Positions 34,290 through 43,675 of a DNA stretch of 64,000 bases are shown piece after piece (the first letter of the stretch is position 1; every line of letters begins with the position of its first letter). The stretch is from Pseudomonas cichorii (GTDB taxonomy: Bacteria > Pseudomonadota > Gammaproteobacteria > Pseudomonadales > Pseudomonadaceae), in the NCBI RefSeq assembly GCF_015471405.1, contig NZ_BLVZ01000006.1, positions 62,001 through 126,000 on the forward strand. The letters run 5' to 3'. A program made the position numbers and the translations under genes. The notes under the pieces were generated by a model. The model ran no database searches, had not been told where the DNA came from, and saw only the letters and a program-made list of their open reading frames with translations.

Positions 34290-34316
34290 TAAAGTTTTTT
34301 GACCGTACGTCGATAG
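34290..34316 (+). promoter_or_regulatory. Sigma28 promoter of fliST
   Basis: TAAAGTTT (34290-34297), 11 nt, GTCGATAG (34309-34316). The -35 box is perfect and the -10 box has 6 of 8 matches. It lies 39 bp before fliS and just after the fliD terminator. Confidence 0.7.
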
Positions 34317-34355
34317 CTTGGGTATACGTAATATGGATCTGCTACGAGGCCCCCT

Positions 34356-34742
34356 ATGAACCCGATGTTAGCACTGCGTCAGTATCAGAAGATTGGCTCC
34401 CAGGCACAGACCTCTGAAGCCAGCCCTCACCGTCTGGTTCAGATGTTGATGGAGGGTGGCCTTGATCGCATCGCCCAGGCCAAGGGCGCCATGGCGCGTA
34501 AGGATATCCCCAATAAATGCATTTTTATCGGCAAGGCCATTGGCATTGTGGGTGGGTTGCGTGAAGGACTGGATCTGGAAAACGACCCGACGCTGGTTCG
34601 CCAGGACAGTCTTTATCACTACATGATGAAGCGCCTGGCTGAAGCCAATGCCAAGAACGATGAAAAAATGCTCGATGAAGTTGCCGGCCTGCTGATTACT
34701 GTCAAGGAAGGCTGGGATGCAATCGGCGCTGTACAACAATAA
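34356..34742 (+). CDS. fliS: FliS, flagellin export chaperone
   Basis: This 128-residue helical chaperone binds the C-terminus of FliC and stops early polymerisation. Family features include the N-terminal ALRQYQKIGSQAQTSEASPHRLVQMLMEG core and a four-helix pattern. It lies 118 bp after fliD, behind its own candidate promoter, and 27 bp before fliT. Confidence 0.93.
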   Translation: MNPMLALRQYQKIGSQAQTSEASPHRLVQMLMEGGLDRIAQAKGAMARKDIPNKCIFIGKAIGIVGGLREGLDLENDPTLVRQDSLYHYMMKRLAEANAKNDEKMLDEVAGLLITVKEGWDAIGAVQQ

Positions 34743-34769
34743 GTTCGCTGTCTTCTGGAGAAAAACACC

Positions 34770-35066
34770 ATGAGTGCTGCGCTCAAGCGTATCGAAGAAA
34801 CCCGTGAAGCGTTGGTCGGGGCCTTGGCCGAGCGTGACTGGGAAGCAATCGTCAAGCTTGATCTGGCGTGCCGTGAATGTGTTGAAGCAGTTGTCAGCGA
34901 AGCGCCTGCCGATGAGCCGGGTTTGCGTAGCAATCTCGAAGAGCTGCTGGGTGTATATCGACAATTGATTGACGTTGCTACAGATGAGCGTCAGGCAATC
35001 GCCGATGAAATGACACAAATCCGCAATGCCAAAAATGCCGCGAAGGTATACCATCTGTTTGGCTAG
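34770..35066 (+). CDS. fliT: FliT-like flagellar chaperone
   Basis: This small (98 residues), acidic helical protein lies directly after fliS, the position of fliT. In enterics FliT is the FliD chaperone and also acts on the master regulator. Sequence similarity within this family is weak, so the name rests mainly on size, helix content and position. The ATG 34770 has CTGGAG about 9 nt upstream. Confidence 0.75.
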   Translation: MSAALKRIEETREALVGALAERDWEAIVKLDLACRECVEAVVSEAPADEPGLRSNLEELLGVYRQLIDVATDERQAIADEMTQIRNAKNAAKVYHLFG

Positions 35067-35131
35067 CTTTTAATTGTCGGTTTGATTGTTCGACAATAGT
35101 TTCGCCATAAATTTGACTGTGTATGTTTTTT

Positions 35132-35160
35132 TGACTTAACTAGTGATGTTCACTATTTTC
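35132..35160 (+). promoter_or_regulatory. Candidate sigma70 promoter of fleQ with internal palindrome
   Basis: TTGACT (35132-35137), 17 nt, TATTTT (35155-35160). The 15-bp palindrome TAGTGATGTTCACTA (35142-35156) fills the spacer, so a bound protein would block RNA polymerase. In P. aeruginosa fleQ is transcribed by sigma70 and repressed by Vfr; this palindrome does not match the spacing of a Vfr/CRP site. Confidence 0.55.
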
Positions 35161-35243
35161 TGGCGTCTTATCGGATATTACGGCTGAGATGCCAAGCTGC
35201 CCCCGATCTCGGGCATTGAGTTGACTAGGGAAGTTGCTATTGC

Positions 35244-36719
35244 ATGTGGCGTGAAATCAAGATTCTGCTAATCGATGACGATAGCCAGCGCCGCCGGGAT
35301 CTGGCGGTTATCCTGAATTTTCTGGGCGAAGAAAATTTATCCTGTTCCAGCCAGGACTGGCAGCAGGTTGTCGGTTCATTGGCCTCCACTCGCGAAGTTC
35401 TCTGCGTCCTCGTGGGGAGTGTGAGCGCTCCAGGTAGCCTGCAAGGACTCCTTAAGACAGTCGCTGCATGGGATGAGTTCCTTCCCGTTCTGTTGATGGG
35501 CGAAAATTCTGCTGTCGACCTTCCCGAAGACCTGCGTCGGCGTGTGCTTTCCACCCTCGAAATGCCTCCCAGCTACAGCAAGCTGCTGGATGCTCTGCAT
35601 CGTGCCCAGGTTTATCGTGAAATGTACGATCAGGCCCGCGAGCGTGGTCGGCATCGCGAGCCCAATCTGTTCCGCAGCCTGGTAGGTACCAGCCGTGCCA
35701 TTCAGCACGTGCGGCAGATGATGCAGCAGGTTGCCGATACTGATGCCAGCGTGCTGATTCTGGGTGAGTCGGGTACGGGCAAGGAAGTGGTCGCTCGCAA
35801 CCTGCACTATCACTCCAAGCGTCGCGACGCGCCTTTTGTTCCGGTGAACTGTGGTGCGATTCCGGCCGAGTTGCTGGAAAGCGAATTGTTCGGTCATGAG
35901 AAGGGTGCATTTACCGGGGCGATCACCAGTCGTGCCGGGCGCTTTGAACTGGCCAATGGCGGTACTCTGTTCCTCGATGAGATCGGTGACATGCCGTTGC
36001 CGATGCAGGTCAAGCTGCTGCGTGTCCTGCAGGAGCGCACTTTCGAGCGGGTCGGCAGCAACAAGACTCAAAGTATCGATGTGCGAATCATTGCTGCGAC
36101 TCACAAGAATCTCGAAAACATGATCGAGATCGGCAGTTTCCGTGAAGACCTCTATTATCGTCTGAACGTTTTCCCGATCGAGATGGCACCGCTGCGTGAG
36201 CGCGTCGAAGACATTCCGTTGCTGATGAACGAGCTTATCTCGCGCATGGAGCACGAAAAGCGCGGTTCGATCCGTTTCAATTCGGCCGCCATCATGTCGC
36301 TGTGTCGCCATGCCTGGCCGGGTAACGTTCGCGAGCTGGCCAACCTTGTGGAGCGCATGGCGATCATGCATCCATATGGTGTTATCGGTGTTGCGGAACT
36401 GCCGAAGAAATTCCGCTATGTCGACGATGAAGACGAGCAGATGGTCGACAGCCTGCGCAGTGATCTGGAAGAGCGTGTGGCTATCAATGGCCATACGCCG
36501 AACTTCGCTTCCGGCGCTGTGCTCCCACCGGAAGGTCTGGACCTCAAGGACTACCTGGGTGGTCTGGAGCAAGGTCTGATTCAGCAGGCGCTGGATGATG
36601 CAAATGGCATCGTGGCCCGTGCTGCAGAGCGTTTGCGGATTCGTCGTACAACGCTTGTGGAAAAGATGCGCAAATATGGCATGAGTCGCCGGGAAGGTGA
36701 TGATCAGGCGGATGATTGA
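35244..36719 (+). CDS. fleQ: FleQ, master sigma54 activator of flagellar genes
   Basis: This 491-residue enhancer-binding protein has a degenerate receiver domain (1-~125) with Val-Gly-Ser in place of the phospho-acceptor Asp. The AAA+ domain follows, with LFRSLVG (R144) used for c-di-GMP binding in P. aeruginosa FleQ, Walker A GESGTGKE (K180), R185, the sigma54-contact loop GAFTGA, and Walker [11 protein letters not shown] Fis-type HTH lies at the C-terminus ([20 protein letters not shown]). It activates fleSR and the early structural operons, and FleN restrains it. A terminator follows. Confidence 0.97.
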   Translation: MWREIKILLIDDDSQRRRDLAVILNFLGEENLSCSSQDWQQVVGSLASTREVLCVLVGSVSAPGSLQGLLKTVAAWDEFLPVLLMGENSAVDLPEDLRRRVLSTLEMPPSYSKLLDALHRAQVYREMYDQARERGRHREPNLFRSLVGTSRAIQHVRQMMQQVADTDASVLILGESGTGKEVVARNLHYHSKRRDAPFVPVNCGAIPAELLESELFGHEKGAFTGAITSRAGRFELANGGTLFLDEIGDMPLPMQVKLLRVLQERTFERVGSNKTQSIDVRIIAATHKNLENMIEIGSFREDLYYRLNVFPIEMAPLRERVEDIPLLMNELISRMEHEKRGSIRFNSAAIMSLCRHAWPGNVRELANLVERMAIMHPYGVIGVAELPKKFRYVDDEDEQMVDSLRSDLEERVAINGHTPNFASGAVLPPEGLDLKDYLGGLEQGLIQQALDDANGIVARAAERLRIRRTTLVEKMRKYGMSRREGDDQADD

Positions 36720-36743
36720 CGCTTCTTTCGGGTGCCAAAAATC

Positions 36744-36772
36744 AAACCTCTGAATTTTCAGGGGTTTTTTTT
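36744..36772 (+). terminator. Rho-independent terminator after fleQ
   Basis: AAACCTCTGA (36744-36753), a 4-nt loop, TCAGGGGTTT (36758-36767) with one wobble, then a T-run to 36772. The T-run abuts the fleSR sigma54 element. Confidence 0.9.
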
Positions 36773-36788
36773 AGGCACGAGGATTGCT
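36773..36788 (+). promoter_or_regulatory. Sigma54 promoter of fleSR
   Basis: AGGCACGAGGATTGCT has the GG-N10-GC spacing and a perfect TTGCT -12 box, 54 bp before fleS. fleSR is a known FleQ target in P. aeruginosa. Confidence 0.85.
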
Positions 36789-36841
36789 AAGTCACTCTCA
36801 ACATACCGTTTAATGACGGTTCGCCATGCGAGAGATGATTT

Positions 36842-38056
36842 ATGTCCAAGGCCGCCCAAATGTCTTCTGACTTGCCCAGCCAAGCTCAACCTTCCCTGGA
36901 ATTGGAAAGTCGCCAGGGGCTGGAGCAGGCGTTCTCGTTGTTTAACCAGATGTCAGCACAACTGTCTGATTCCTACGGCCTGCTGGAAACTCGCGTCGCG
37001 GAGTTGAAAGGAGAGCTGGCCGAGGCTGGTGTTCAGCGTATGCAGGAGTTGGCAGAGAAAGAGCGCCTGGCCAACCGTTTGCAGAATCTTCTGGATCTGC
37101 TGCCCGGTGGCGTGATCGTCATAGACGGCATGGGGGTTGTGCGCGAGGCTAATCCGGCGGCCATCGAAATGTTGGGTCAGCCTTTGCTGGGCATGTTGTG
37201 GCGTCACGTTATCAGTCGCTGCTTTGCCCCTCGTGAAGATGACGGGCACGAAATCTCTCTACGGGACGGGCGTCGTCTGTCCATTGCCACTCGATCGCTG
37301 GATGCAGAGCCAGGGCAACTGGTATTGCTCAACGATCTGACTGAAACCCGTCATCTTCAGGAGCAACTGGCGCGCCATGAGCGCTTGTCTTCTCTGGGGC
37401 GAATGGTCGCTTCTCTGGCGCATCAGATCCGCACACCTCTGTCGGCAGCCATGATCTATGCCAGTCATTTGACCGAGCAGGAGTTGCCAGTCGAAACCCA
37501 GCAGCGTTTTGCTTCGCGGCTCAAGGAGCGCTTGCATGAGCTTGAGCATCAAGTGCGTGACATGCTGGTCTTTGCGCGTGGCGAACTGCCGTTGACCGAT
37601 CGTCTGACGCCGGGCGAGTTGTTCCAGGCTTTGCAGTCTGCGGCGCAGACTCATGTCCAGGATGTGGCGGTGCGCTGGCAGTGCGATTCGATTGATGGTG
37701 AGTTGCTGTGCAATCGCGACACGCTGGTGGGTGCGTTGCTCAATCTGGTGGAAAACGCAGTGCAGGCCAGTGTGGGCAGGACCCGCCTGAAAATTCATGC
37801 CTACAGCCGTGGCAATACCTTGCGCCTGTGCTTCAGTGATAACGGCGGCGGCATGGACAAGTCAGCGCTATCGCGTATTGGTGAGCCGTTTTTCACTACC
37901 AAGACGACCGGCACCGGCCTTGGTCTTGCGGTGGTCACGGCGGTAACACGGGCTCACCAGGGTGGTGTGCAGTACCGTTCCACTGTCAATCGCGGGACTT
38001 GTGCAATCGTCAGTTTGCCGTTGATTCCGGTCTGCGCCTCAGTGAGTAATAGCTGA
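36842..38056 (+). CDS. fleS: FleS, flagellar sensor histidine kinase
   Basis: This 404-residue kinase has no membrane segments. The N-terminal coiled coil (~25-80) leads to a PAS domain (~80-170; LLPGGVIVIDGMGVVREANPAA), the H-box SLAHQIRTPLS with His194, and an ATPase domain with N-box (LVENAVQAS) and G-box (DNGGGMD, TGTGLGLAVV). It phosphorylates FleR, probably on sensing basal-body progress from the cytoplasm. The last base overlaps the first base of fleR (TGATG). Confidence 0.93.
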   Translation: MSKAAQMSSDLPSQAQPSLELESRQGLEQAFSLFNQMSAQLSDSYGLLETRVAELKGELAEAGVQRMQELAEKERLANRLQNLLDLLPGGVIVIDGMGVVREANPAAIEMLGQPLLGMLWRHVISRCFAPREDDGHEISLRDGRRLSIATRSLDAEPGQLVLLNDLTETRHLQEQLARHERLSSLGRMVASLAHQIRTPLSAAMIYASHLTEQELPVETQQRFASRLKERLHELEHQVRDMLVFARGELPLTDRLTPGELFQALQSAAQTHVQDVAVRWQCDSIDGELLCNRDTLVGALLNLVENAVQASVGRTRLKIHAYSRGNTLRLCFSDNGGGMDKSALSRIGEPFFTTKTTGTGLGLAVVTAVTRAHQGGVQYRSTVNRGTCAIVSLPLIPVCASVSNS

Positions 38057-39462
38057 TGTCGATCAAGGTGCTGTTGGTCGAAGACGACCGTTCATTGCGC
38101 GAGGCGCTGGGTGAGACTCTTGAGTTGGCCGGATACGGCTACCGTGCGGTGGGTTCGGCTGAAGATGCCTTGCTCGCGGTGGATCAGGAGCCGTTCAGTC
38201 TGGTCATCAGTGATGTGAACATGCCGGGCATGGATGGGCATCAATTGCTGGCGCTGTTGCGCACTCGCCATCCGCAATTGCCTGTTCTGCTGATGACGGC
38301 TCATGGCGCTGTCGAGCGTGCCGTCGATGCCATGCGTCAGGGGGCGGCGGATTATCTGGTCAAGCCGTTCGAGCCGCGAGCCTTGCTGGCGTTGGTTGCC
38401 AGGCATGCGCTTGGGCGCTTGGGGCCTGTTGAAAGCGATGGGCCGATTGCTGTGGAGCCCGCCAGTATTCAGCTTCTTAATCTGGCAAGCCGGGTGGCGA
38501 AAAGCGATTCCACCGTGCTGATTTCAGGCGAGTCCGGGACCGGCAAAGAAGTATTGGCGCGATTCATTCATCAAAATTCTCCGCGTGCCGATAAGCCTTT
38601 TATCGCGATCAACTGCGCGGCGATTCCGGACAACATGCTGGAGGCGACGCTGTTCGGTCATGAGAAGGGCTCGTTTACCGGCGCCATTGCGGCGCAGGCA
38701 GGCAAGTTCGAGCAGGCTGATGGCGGTACGATCCTGCTTGATGAGATTTCTGAGATGCCCATGGGCTTGCAAGCCAAACTGTTGCGAGTGCTTCAGGAGC
38801 GGGAAGTAGAGCGTGTGGGTGCCCGTAAACCGATCAGTCTGGATATTCGGGTGCTGGCGACCACCAACCGTGATCTGGCGGGTGAAGTGTCGGCAGGGCG
38901 GTTTCGTGAGGATCTGTTTTATCGGTTATCGGTATTTCCATTGGCATGGCAGGCGCTGCGTCAAAGGACTGCCGATATTCTGCCGTTGGCTGAGCGTCTG
39001 TTGGCCAAGCACGTCAATAAAATGAAGCATGCGCCTGTGCGGTTGTCTGCCCAGGCGCAGGCGTGTCTGGTGGGGTATTCGTGGCCGGGCAACGTGCGGG
39101 AACTGGATAATGCCGTGCAGCGGGCCTTGATCCTGCAGCAGGGCGGCGTGATCGAGGCCGAGGATTTCTGTCTGGCGGGACCTGTCACGGGGGCCGTGCA
39201 GTCTGTAGCTTCGCTGCCGTCGGCGCCTGTGGCTGCGGTCGACACTGTGCAGGCAGGCGCGAGTGCCGAGTCGGCTGGTGCGCTGGGAGATGATCTCAGG
39301 CGTCGTGAGTTTCAAGTGATTATTGACACGCTGCGTACTGAGCGTGGGCGTCGAAAGGAGGCGGCCGAGCGATTGGGGATCAGCCCAAGGACTTTGCGCT
39401 ACAAGCTGGCGCAGATGCGTGATGCGGGCATGGATGTCGAGGGTTATCTGTTCGCGACTTGA
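38056..39462 (+). CDS. fleR: FleR, sigma54-dependent response regulator
   Basis: This 468-residue protein has a receiver domain with acceptor D53 (ISDVNMPGMDG), an AAA+ domain (GESGTGKE; Walker B GGTILLDEISE) and a Fis-type HTH (RKEAAERLGISPRTLRYKL). It drives hook, distal-rod and late sigma54 operons (flgBCDE, flgF-L, fliK). Its sigma54-contact loop reads GSFTGA instead of GAFTGA. The Ala/Val-rich insert before the HTH (VASLPSAPVAAVDTVQAG) is a linker. Confidence 0.95.
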   Translation: MSIKVLLVEDDRSLREALGETLELAGYGYRAVGSAEDALLAVDQEPFSLVISDVNMPGMDGHQLLALLRTRHPQLPVLLMTAHGAVERAVDAMRQGAADYLVKPFEPRALLALVARHALGRLGPVESDGPIAVEPASIQLLNLASRVAKSDSTVLISGESGTGKEVLARFIHQNSPRADKPFIAINCAAIPDNMLEATLFGHEKGSFTGAIAAQAGKFEQADGGTILLDEISEMPMGLQAKLLRVLQEREVERVGARKPISLDIRVLATTNRDLAGEVSAGRFREDLFYRLSVFPLAWQALRQRTADILPLAERLLAKHVNKMKHAPVRLSAQAQACLVGYSWPGNVRELDNAVQRALILQQGGVIEAEDFCLAGPVTGAVQSVASLPSAPVAAVDTVQAGASAESAGALGDDLRRREFQVIIDTLRTERGRRKEAAERLGISPRTLRYKLAQMRDAGMDVEGYLFAT

Positions 39463-39624
39463 GTTGTTCAGGCAGGTCGGGGAGGGTGATCCTTTCTTTT
39501 GGCTTTGTCGTATGAATGATGTAATTCAATGGCATATTGACGTCATTGGTGCAAGGGAAGGGGTTCACCCAGAAGGTCTGGGTCGCGGGTGAGAGCAGGG
39601 CGAAACGAGATGTCGTTATCTATT

Positions 39625-39640
39625 TGGCACTCTTGTTGCT
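39625..39640 (+). promoter_or_regulatory. Sigma54 promoter of fliEFGHIJ
   Basis: TGGCACTCTTGTTGCT has GG (39626-39627), 10 nt, GC (39638-39639). It lies 62 bp before fliE, in the 240-bp fleR-fliE gap, which otherwise holds only a small TGACGTCA palindrome near 39537. Confidence 0.88.
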
Positions 39641-39702
39641 ATGTCTTCACTATCCGCTGAATCAGTGTCAAAAAATTGCGGGCCTTACGAGAGAAAATGT
39701 CC

Positions 39703-40032
39703 ATGAGCCAAGGTGTTGAATTTAATCGCTTGATGTTGGATATGCGGGCCATGCAGATGGATGCCATGGCGGCCTCCAAACCAGTGACCGCTACGCCGGA
39801 AGTCGGCACCAGCAGCTTTGCCGATATGCTTGGCCAGGCCGTCAACAAGGTTTCCGAAACCCAGCAGGCCGCAGGTCAGCTGGCTAACGCATTTGAAATC
39901 GGCAAGAGTGGTGTCGATTTGACTGACGTCATGATTTCCTCACAAAAAGCCAGCGTCTCGTTTCAGGCTTTGACCCAGGTTCGTAACAAGCTGGTTCAAG
40001 CCTATCAAGACATCATGCAGATGCCGGTTTAA
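39703..40032 (+). CDS. fliE: FliE, MS-ring/rod junction protein
   Basis: This 109-residue adaptor joins the FliF ring to the rod and is the first exported axial protein. The C-terminal block [21 protein letters not shown] is diagnostic. I chose ATG 39703 (MSQGVEF) because GAGAG lies about 9 nt upstream and the length matches; ATG 39697 would add only MS and leaves too little space. It heads the operon fliE-fliJ. Confidence 0.95.
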   Translation: MSQGVEFNRLMLDMRAMQMDAMAASKPVTATPEVGTSSFADMLGQAVNKVSETQQAAGQLANAFEIGKSGVDLTDVMISSQKASVSFQALTQVRNKLVQAYQDIMQMPV

Positions 40033-40047
40033 AGGACGTACTGAGTC

Positions 40048-41844
40048 ATGGCCGAAGCAACAGCCGAAACCGTTCCGGCAAGAGCGGGCTCTCCAGACAA
40101 GAAGCCATTGTTTGGTCTGTCTTTTCTGGAAAATCTTTCTGAAATGACCATGCTGCGTCAGATTGGCCTCATGGTCGGTCTGGCTGCCAGCGTGGCCATT
40201 GGCTTTGCCGTGGTGCTCTGGTCCCAGCAACCCGATTACCGGCCGCTTTACGGCAGCCTGGCGGGGATGGACAGCAAGCAGATCATGGAAACCCTGACTG
40301 CCGCGAACATCTCCTATACCGTCGAGCCCAACTCCGGTGCCTTGCTGGTGAAGGCCGATGACGTGCAGCGTGCGCGTATCCAGCTGGCTCAGGCAGGTGT
40401 GGTGCAGAACGACTCCAACATCGGTTTCGAGATTCTGGACAAGGACCAGGGCCTGGGTACCAGCCAGTTCATGGAAGCCACACGCTACCGTCGTGGCCTG
40501 GAAGGTGAGCTGGCTCGCACCATTTCGTCCTTGAACAACGTCAAGGCTGCGCGCGTGCACCTGGCGATTCCAAAGAGTTCGGTCTTTGTACGCGACGATC
40601 GCAAGCCAAGTGCTTCGGTTCTGGTCGAGCTGTACGCCGGGCGCACTCTTGAGCCAAGTCAGGTCGTGGCTATCGTGAACCTGGTTGCGACCAGCGTTCC
40701 CGAACTGAGCAAATCGCAGATCACGGTTGTGGATCAGAAGGGCCACCTGCTTTCCGATCAGGCCGAAAACTCCGAGCTGACCATGGCTGGCAAGCAGTTC
40801 GACTACAGCCGTCGCATGGAAGGCATGCTGACCCAGCGCGTGCAGAATATCCTGCAACCTATTCTGGGCAGTGACCGCTACAAGGCCGAAGTCTCGGCAG
40901 TGGTGGATTTCAGCGCCGTCGAATCGACAGCCGAAAGCTTCAATCCTGACCAGCCTGCCCTGCGCAGCGAGCAGTCGGTCAATGAACAGCGCTCCAGCAG
41001 TTCCGGCCCGCAAGGTGTGCCGGGTGCCTTGAGCAACCAGCCTCCAGGCCCTGCGACCGCACCTCAGACTGCCGGTGGCGGTGCTGCCGGTGCCGCAGCG
41101 GCTATCGCGCCCGGCCAGCCGCTGCTTGATGCCAACGGCCAGCAGATCATGGACCCGGCTACCGGTCAGCCTGCCCTGGCTCCGTACCCGGCCGACAAGC
41201 GTGTGCAGTCGACCAAGAACTTCGAGCTGGATCGCTCTATCAGCCACACCAAGCAACAGCAGGGTCGTCTGACTCGTCTGTCGGTGGCGGTGGTCGTCGA
41301 TGACATGGTCAAGACCAACCCGGCCAATGGCGAAGTGACCCGTGCGCCATGGAGTGCTACTGATCTGGCCCGCTTCACGCGCCTGGTTCAGGATGCCGTC
41401 GGTTTCGATGCCAGCCGTGGTGACAGTGTCAGCGTGATCAACGTGCCGTTCTCTACTGAGCGCGGTGAAGTGATTCCGGAAATTCCGTTCTACTCGCAGC
41501 CATGGTTCTGGGACATCCTCAAACAGGCCGTGGGTGTGATCTTCATCCTGATTCTGGTGTTCGGTGTTCTGCGTCCAGTGCTGAACAACATCACCAGCGG
41601 CAAGGGCAAGGAACTGGGCGGGTTCGGCGACTCGGAGCTGGGTGGCTTCGGTGGTATGGGCGGCGGTGGCATGGATGGCGAACTGTCCAATGACCGCGTC
41701 AGCCTGGGTGGTCCGCAAAGTATCCTGCTGCCTAGCCCGACCGAGGGTTATGACGCACAGTTGAATGCAATCAAGAGTTTGGTGGCCGAAGACCCGGGTC
41801 GTGTGGCCCAGGTTGTGAAAGAGTGGATTAACACTGATGAATGA
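40048..41844 (+). CDS. fliF: FliF, MS-ring protein
   Basis: This 598-residue inner-membrane protein has two membrane segments (QIGLMVGLAASVAIGFAVVLW near the N-terminus and FWDILKQAVGVIFILILVFGVL at ~490-515). The large periplasmic part contains the PrgK/YscJ-like ring-building motif (YSVEP-type; LEGELARTISSLNNVKAARVHLAIP core). The C-terminal tail (IKSLVAEDPGRVAQVVKEWI) binds FliG. Its last 8 bp overlap fliG. A Gly-rich stretch (GGFGGMGGGGMDG) precedes the tail. Confidence 0.97.
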   Translation: MAEATAETVPARAGSPDKKPLFGLSFLENLSEMTMLRQIGLMVGLAASVAIGFAVVLWSQQPDYRPLYGSLAGMDSKQIMETLTAANISYTVEPNSGALLVKADDVQRARIQLAQAGVVQNDSNIGFEILDKDQGLGTSQFMEATRYRRGLEGELARTISSLNNVKAARVHLAIPKSSVFVRDDRKPSASVLVELYAGRTLEPSQVVAIVNLVATSVPELSKSQITVVDQKGHLLSDQAENSELTMAGKQFDYSRRMEGMLTQRVQNILQPILGSDRYKAEVSAVVDFSAVESTAESFNPDQPALRSEQSVNEQRSSSSGPQGVPGALSNQPPGPATAPQTAGGGAAGAAAAIAPGQPLLDANGQQIMDPATGQPALAPYPADKRVQSTKNFELDRSISHTKQQQGRLTRLSVAVVVDDMVKTNPANGEVTRAPWSATDLARFTRLVQDAVGFDASRGDSVSVINVPFSTERGEVIPEIPFYSQPWFWDILKQAVGVIFILILVFGVLRPVLNNITSGKGKELGGFGDSELGGFGGMGGGGMDGELSNDRVSLGGPQSILLPSPTEGYDAQLNAIKSLVAEDPGRVAQVVKEWINTDE

Positions 41845-42853
41845 TCGAGCCGTCGTAGCCAAACTGAGCAGGGTGGAGAAGGCAGCCGTGCTGCTGCTTT
41901 CTCTGGGTGAAACCGATGCGGCCCAGGTGCTTCGGCACATGGGACCAAAGGAAGTCCAGAAAGTGGGTGTGGCCATGGCTCAGATGCGCAACGTGCATCG
42001 CGAGCAGGTCGAAGAGGTCATGAGCGAGTTCGTCGATATCGTCGGCGACCAGACCAGCCTTGGCGTTGGTTCTGATGGCTATATCCGCAAGATGCTCACC
42101 CAGGCCCTGGGCGAAGACAAGGCCAACGGCCTGATCGACCGTATTCTGCTGGGTGGCAACACCAGCGGCCTGGACAGCCTCAAGTGGATGGAGCCGCGTG
42201 CGGTCGCCGATGTGATCCGTTTCGAGCACCCGCAGATCCAGGCGATTGTGGTGGCGTATCTGGATGCCGACCAGGCGGGTGAAGTGCTTGGGCATTTCGA
42301 CCATAAGGTGCGTCTGGACATCATCCTGCGCGTTTCATCGCTCAATACCGTTCAACCGGCAGCTCTCAAGGAGCTCAACCAGATTCTCGAGAAGCAGTTC
42401 TCCGGCAACGCAAACACTTCGCGTACTACCCTGGGTGGTATCAAGCGCGCTGCCGACATCATGAACTTCCTCGACAGTTCTATCGAAGGCGCGCTCATGG
42501 ATTCGATCCGCGAGGTCGATGAAGACCTGTCGGTGCAGATCGAAGACCTCATGTTCGTGTTCAACAACCTGTCCGACGTGGACGACCGTGGTATCCAGGC
42601 GCTGCTGCGCGAAGTGTCTTCGGACGTACTGGTGCTTGCGCTCAAGGGTTCGGACGAGGCGATCAAGGAAAAGATCTTCAAGAACATGTCCAAGCGTGCT
42701 GCCGAACTGTTGCGCGACGACCTGGAAGCCAAGGGTCCGGTGCGTGTCAGCGACGTGGAAACCGCACAGAAAGAAATCCTCACCATTGCACGTCGTATGG
42801 CCGAGGCCGGCGAGATCGTGCTCGGTGGCAAAGGTGGCGAGGAAATGATCTAA
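41837..42853 (+). CDS. fliG: FliG, rotor switch protein
   Basis: This 338-residue C-ring protein couples MS-ring to stator. The EHPQ motif (FEHPQIQAIVVAYLD) and the C-terminal torque helix with conserved charged residues (IKEKIFKNMSKRAAELLRDDLEAKGPVRVSDVE; key part ~285-310) are present. The ATG overlaps the fliF end by 8 bp, suggesting coupled synthesis of these partners. Confidence 0.97.
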   Translation: MNDRAVVAKLSRVEKAAVLLLSLGETDAAQVLRHMGPKEVQKVGVAMAQMRNVHREQVEEVMSEFVDIVGDQTSLGVGSDGYIRKMLTQALGEDKANGLIDRILLGGNTSGLDSLKWMEPRAVADVIRFEHPQIQAIVVAYLDADQAGEVLGHFDHKVRLDIILRVSSLNTVQPAALKELNQILEKQFSGNANTSRTTLGGIKRAADIMNFLDSSIEGALMDSIREVDEDLSVQIEDLMFVFNNLSDVDDRGIQALLREVSSDVLVLALKGSDEAIKEKIFKNMSKRAAELLRDDLEAKGPVRVSDVETAQKEILTIARRMAEAGEIVLGGKGGEEMI

Positions 42854-42868
42854 GGATTGCCCTGACTC

Positions 42869-43675
42869 ATGTCCAGCTCCAGTAAAGAATCGGTTAGCGA
42901 TCTTATTCGCGCCAAGGATGTCGTTGGTTTCGACATGTGGTCATTGCCCAGCTTTGACCCACATAAAGAACCTGAGCCGGAACCCGAGCCGGAGCCAGTG
43001 GAGGAAGAACCTGCCGAAATGGAAGAAGTTCCATTGGAGGAGGTTCAGCCGCTGACCCTGGAAGAGCTGGAAAGCATTCGCCAGGAAGCCTGGAACGAAG
43101 GGTTCGCCACGGGCGAAAAAGAAGGCTTTCACAGCACACAACTCAAGGTTCGCCAGGAAGCGGAAGTGGCGCTGGCGGCCAAGATCGCCAGCCTTGAGCA
43201 GTTGATGCTCAATCTGCTGGAGCCGGTTGCCGAGCAGGACACGCAGATCGAAAAGGCGGTTATCCACCTTGTCGAGCACATCGCGCGTCAGGTCATTCAG
43301 CGCGAGTTGCAGACTGACTCGCAGCAGATCGCCCATGTCTTGCGTGACTCCTTGAAACTGCTGCCGATGGGCGCGCAGAACCTGCGTATCTTTATCAATC
43401 CGCAAGACTTCGGGCTCGTCAAGGCGTTGCGTGAGCGCCATGAGGAAAGCTGGAAAATCCTTGAGGACGATAGCCTGTTGCCCGGCGGCTGCCGGATCGA
43501 AACCGAACATAGTCGCATCGATGCCAGTGTCGAGACGCGCATTTCCCTGGCCATCTCCAAAATGTACGACCAATTGCACGAGCAGGTCGCACACCCCGGC
43601 GCAGCCGATCTGAATATCGAACTGACCGGCACTCCTGCCAGTGCAGTCGATATCGAGAAAAACGATGCGCCTTGA
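42869..43675 (+). CDS. fliH: FliH, export ATPase regulator
   Basis: This 268-residue protein has an N-terminal acidic tract ([15 protein letters not shown], ~30-45), a coiled-coil middle with GxxxG-like spacing, and the C-terminal HrpE/FliH domain ([20 protein letters not shown] onward). It holds FliI in an inhibited heterotrimer and links it to FliN. The 3' end overlaps fliI by 11 bp. Confidence 0.93.
   Translation: MSSSSKESVSDLIRAKDVVGFDMWSLPSFDPHKEPEPEPEPEPVEEEPAEMEEVPLEEVQPLTLEELESIRQEAWNEGFATGEKEGFHSTQLKVRQEAEVALAAKIASLEQLMLNLLEPVAEQDTQIEKAVIHLVEHIARQVIQRELQTDSQQIAHVLRDSLKLLPMGAQNLRIFINPQDFGLVKALRERHEESWKILEDDSLLPGGCRIETEHSRIDASVETRISLAISKMYDQLHEQVAHPGAADLNIELTGTPASAVDIEKNDAP

Noticed and set aside
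39940..41976. 678-codon open frame antisense to fliF
   Set aside because: A frame mirror of fliF caused by high third-position G+C; no ribosome site and the sequence is low-information His/Gln/Arg-rich.
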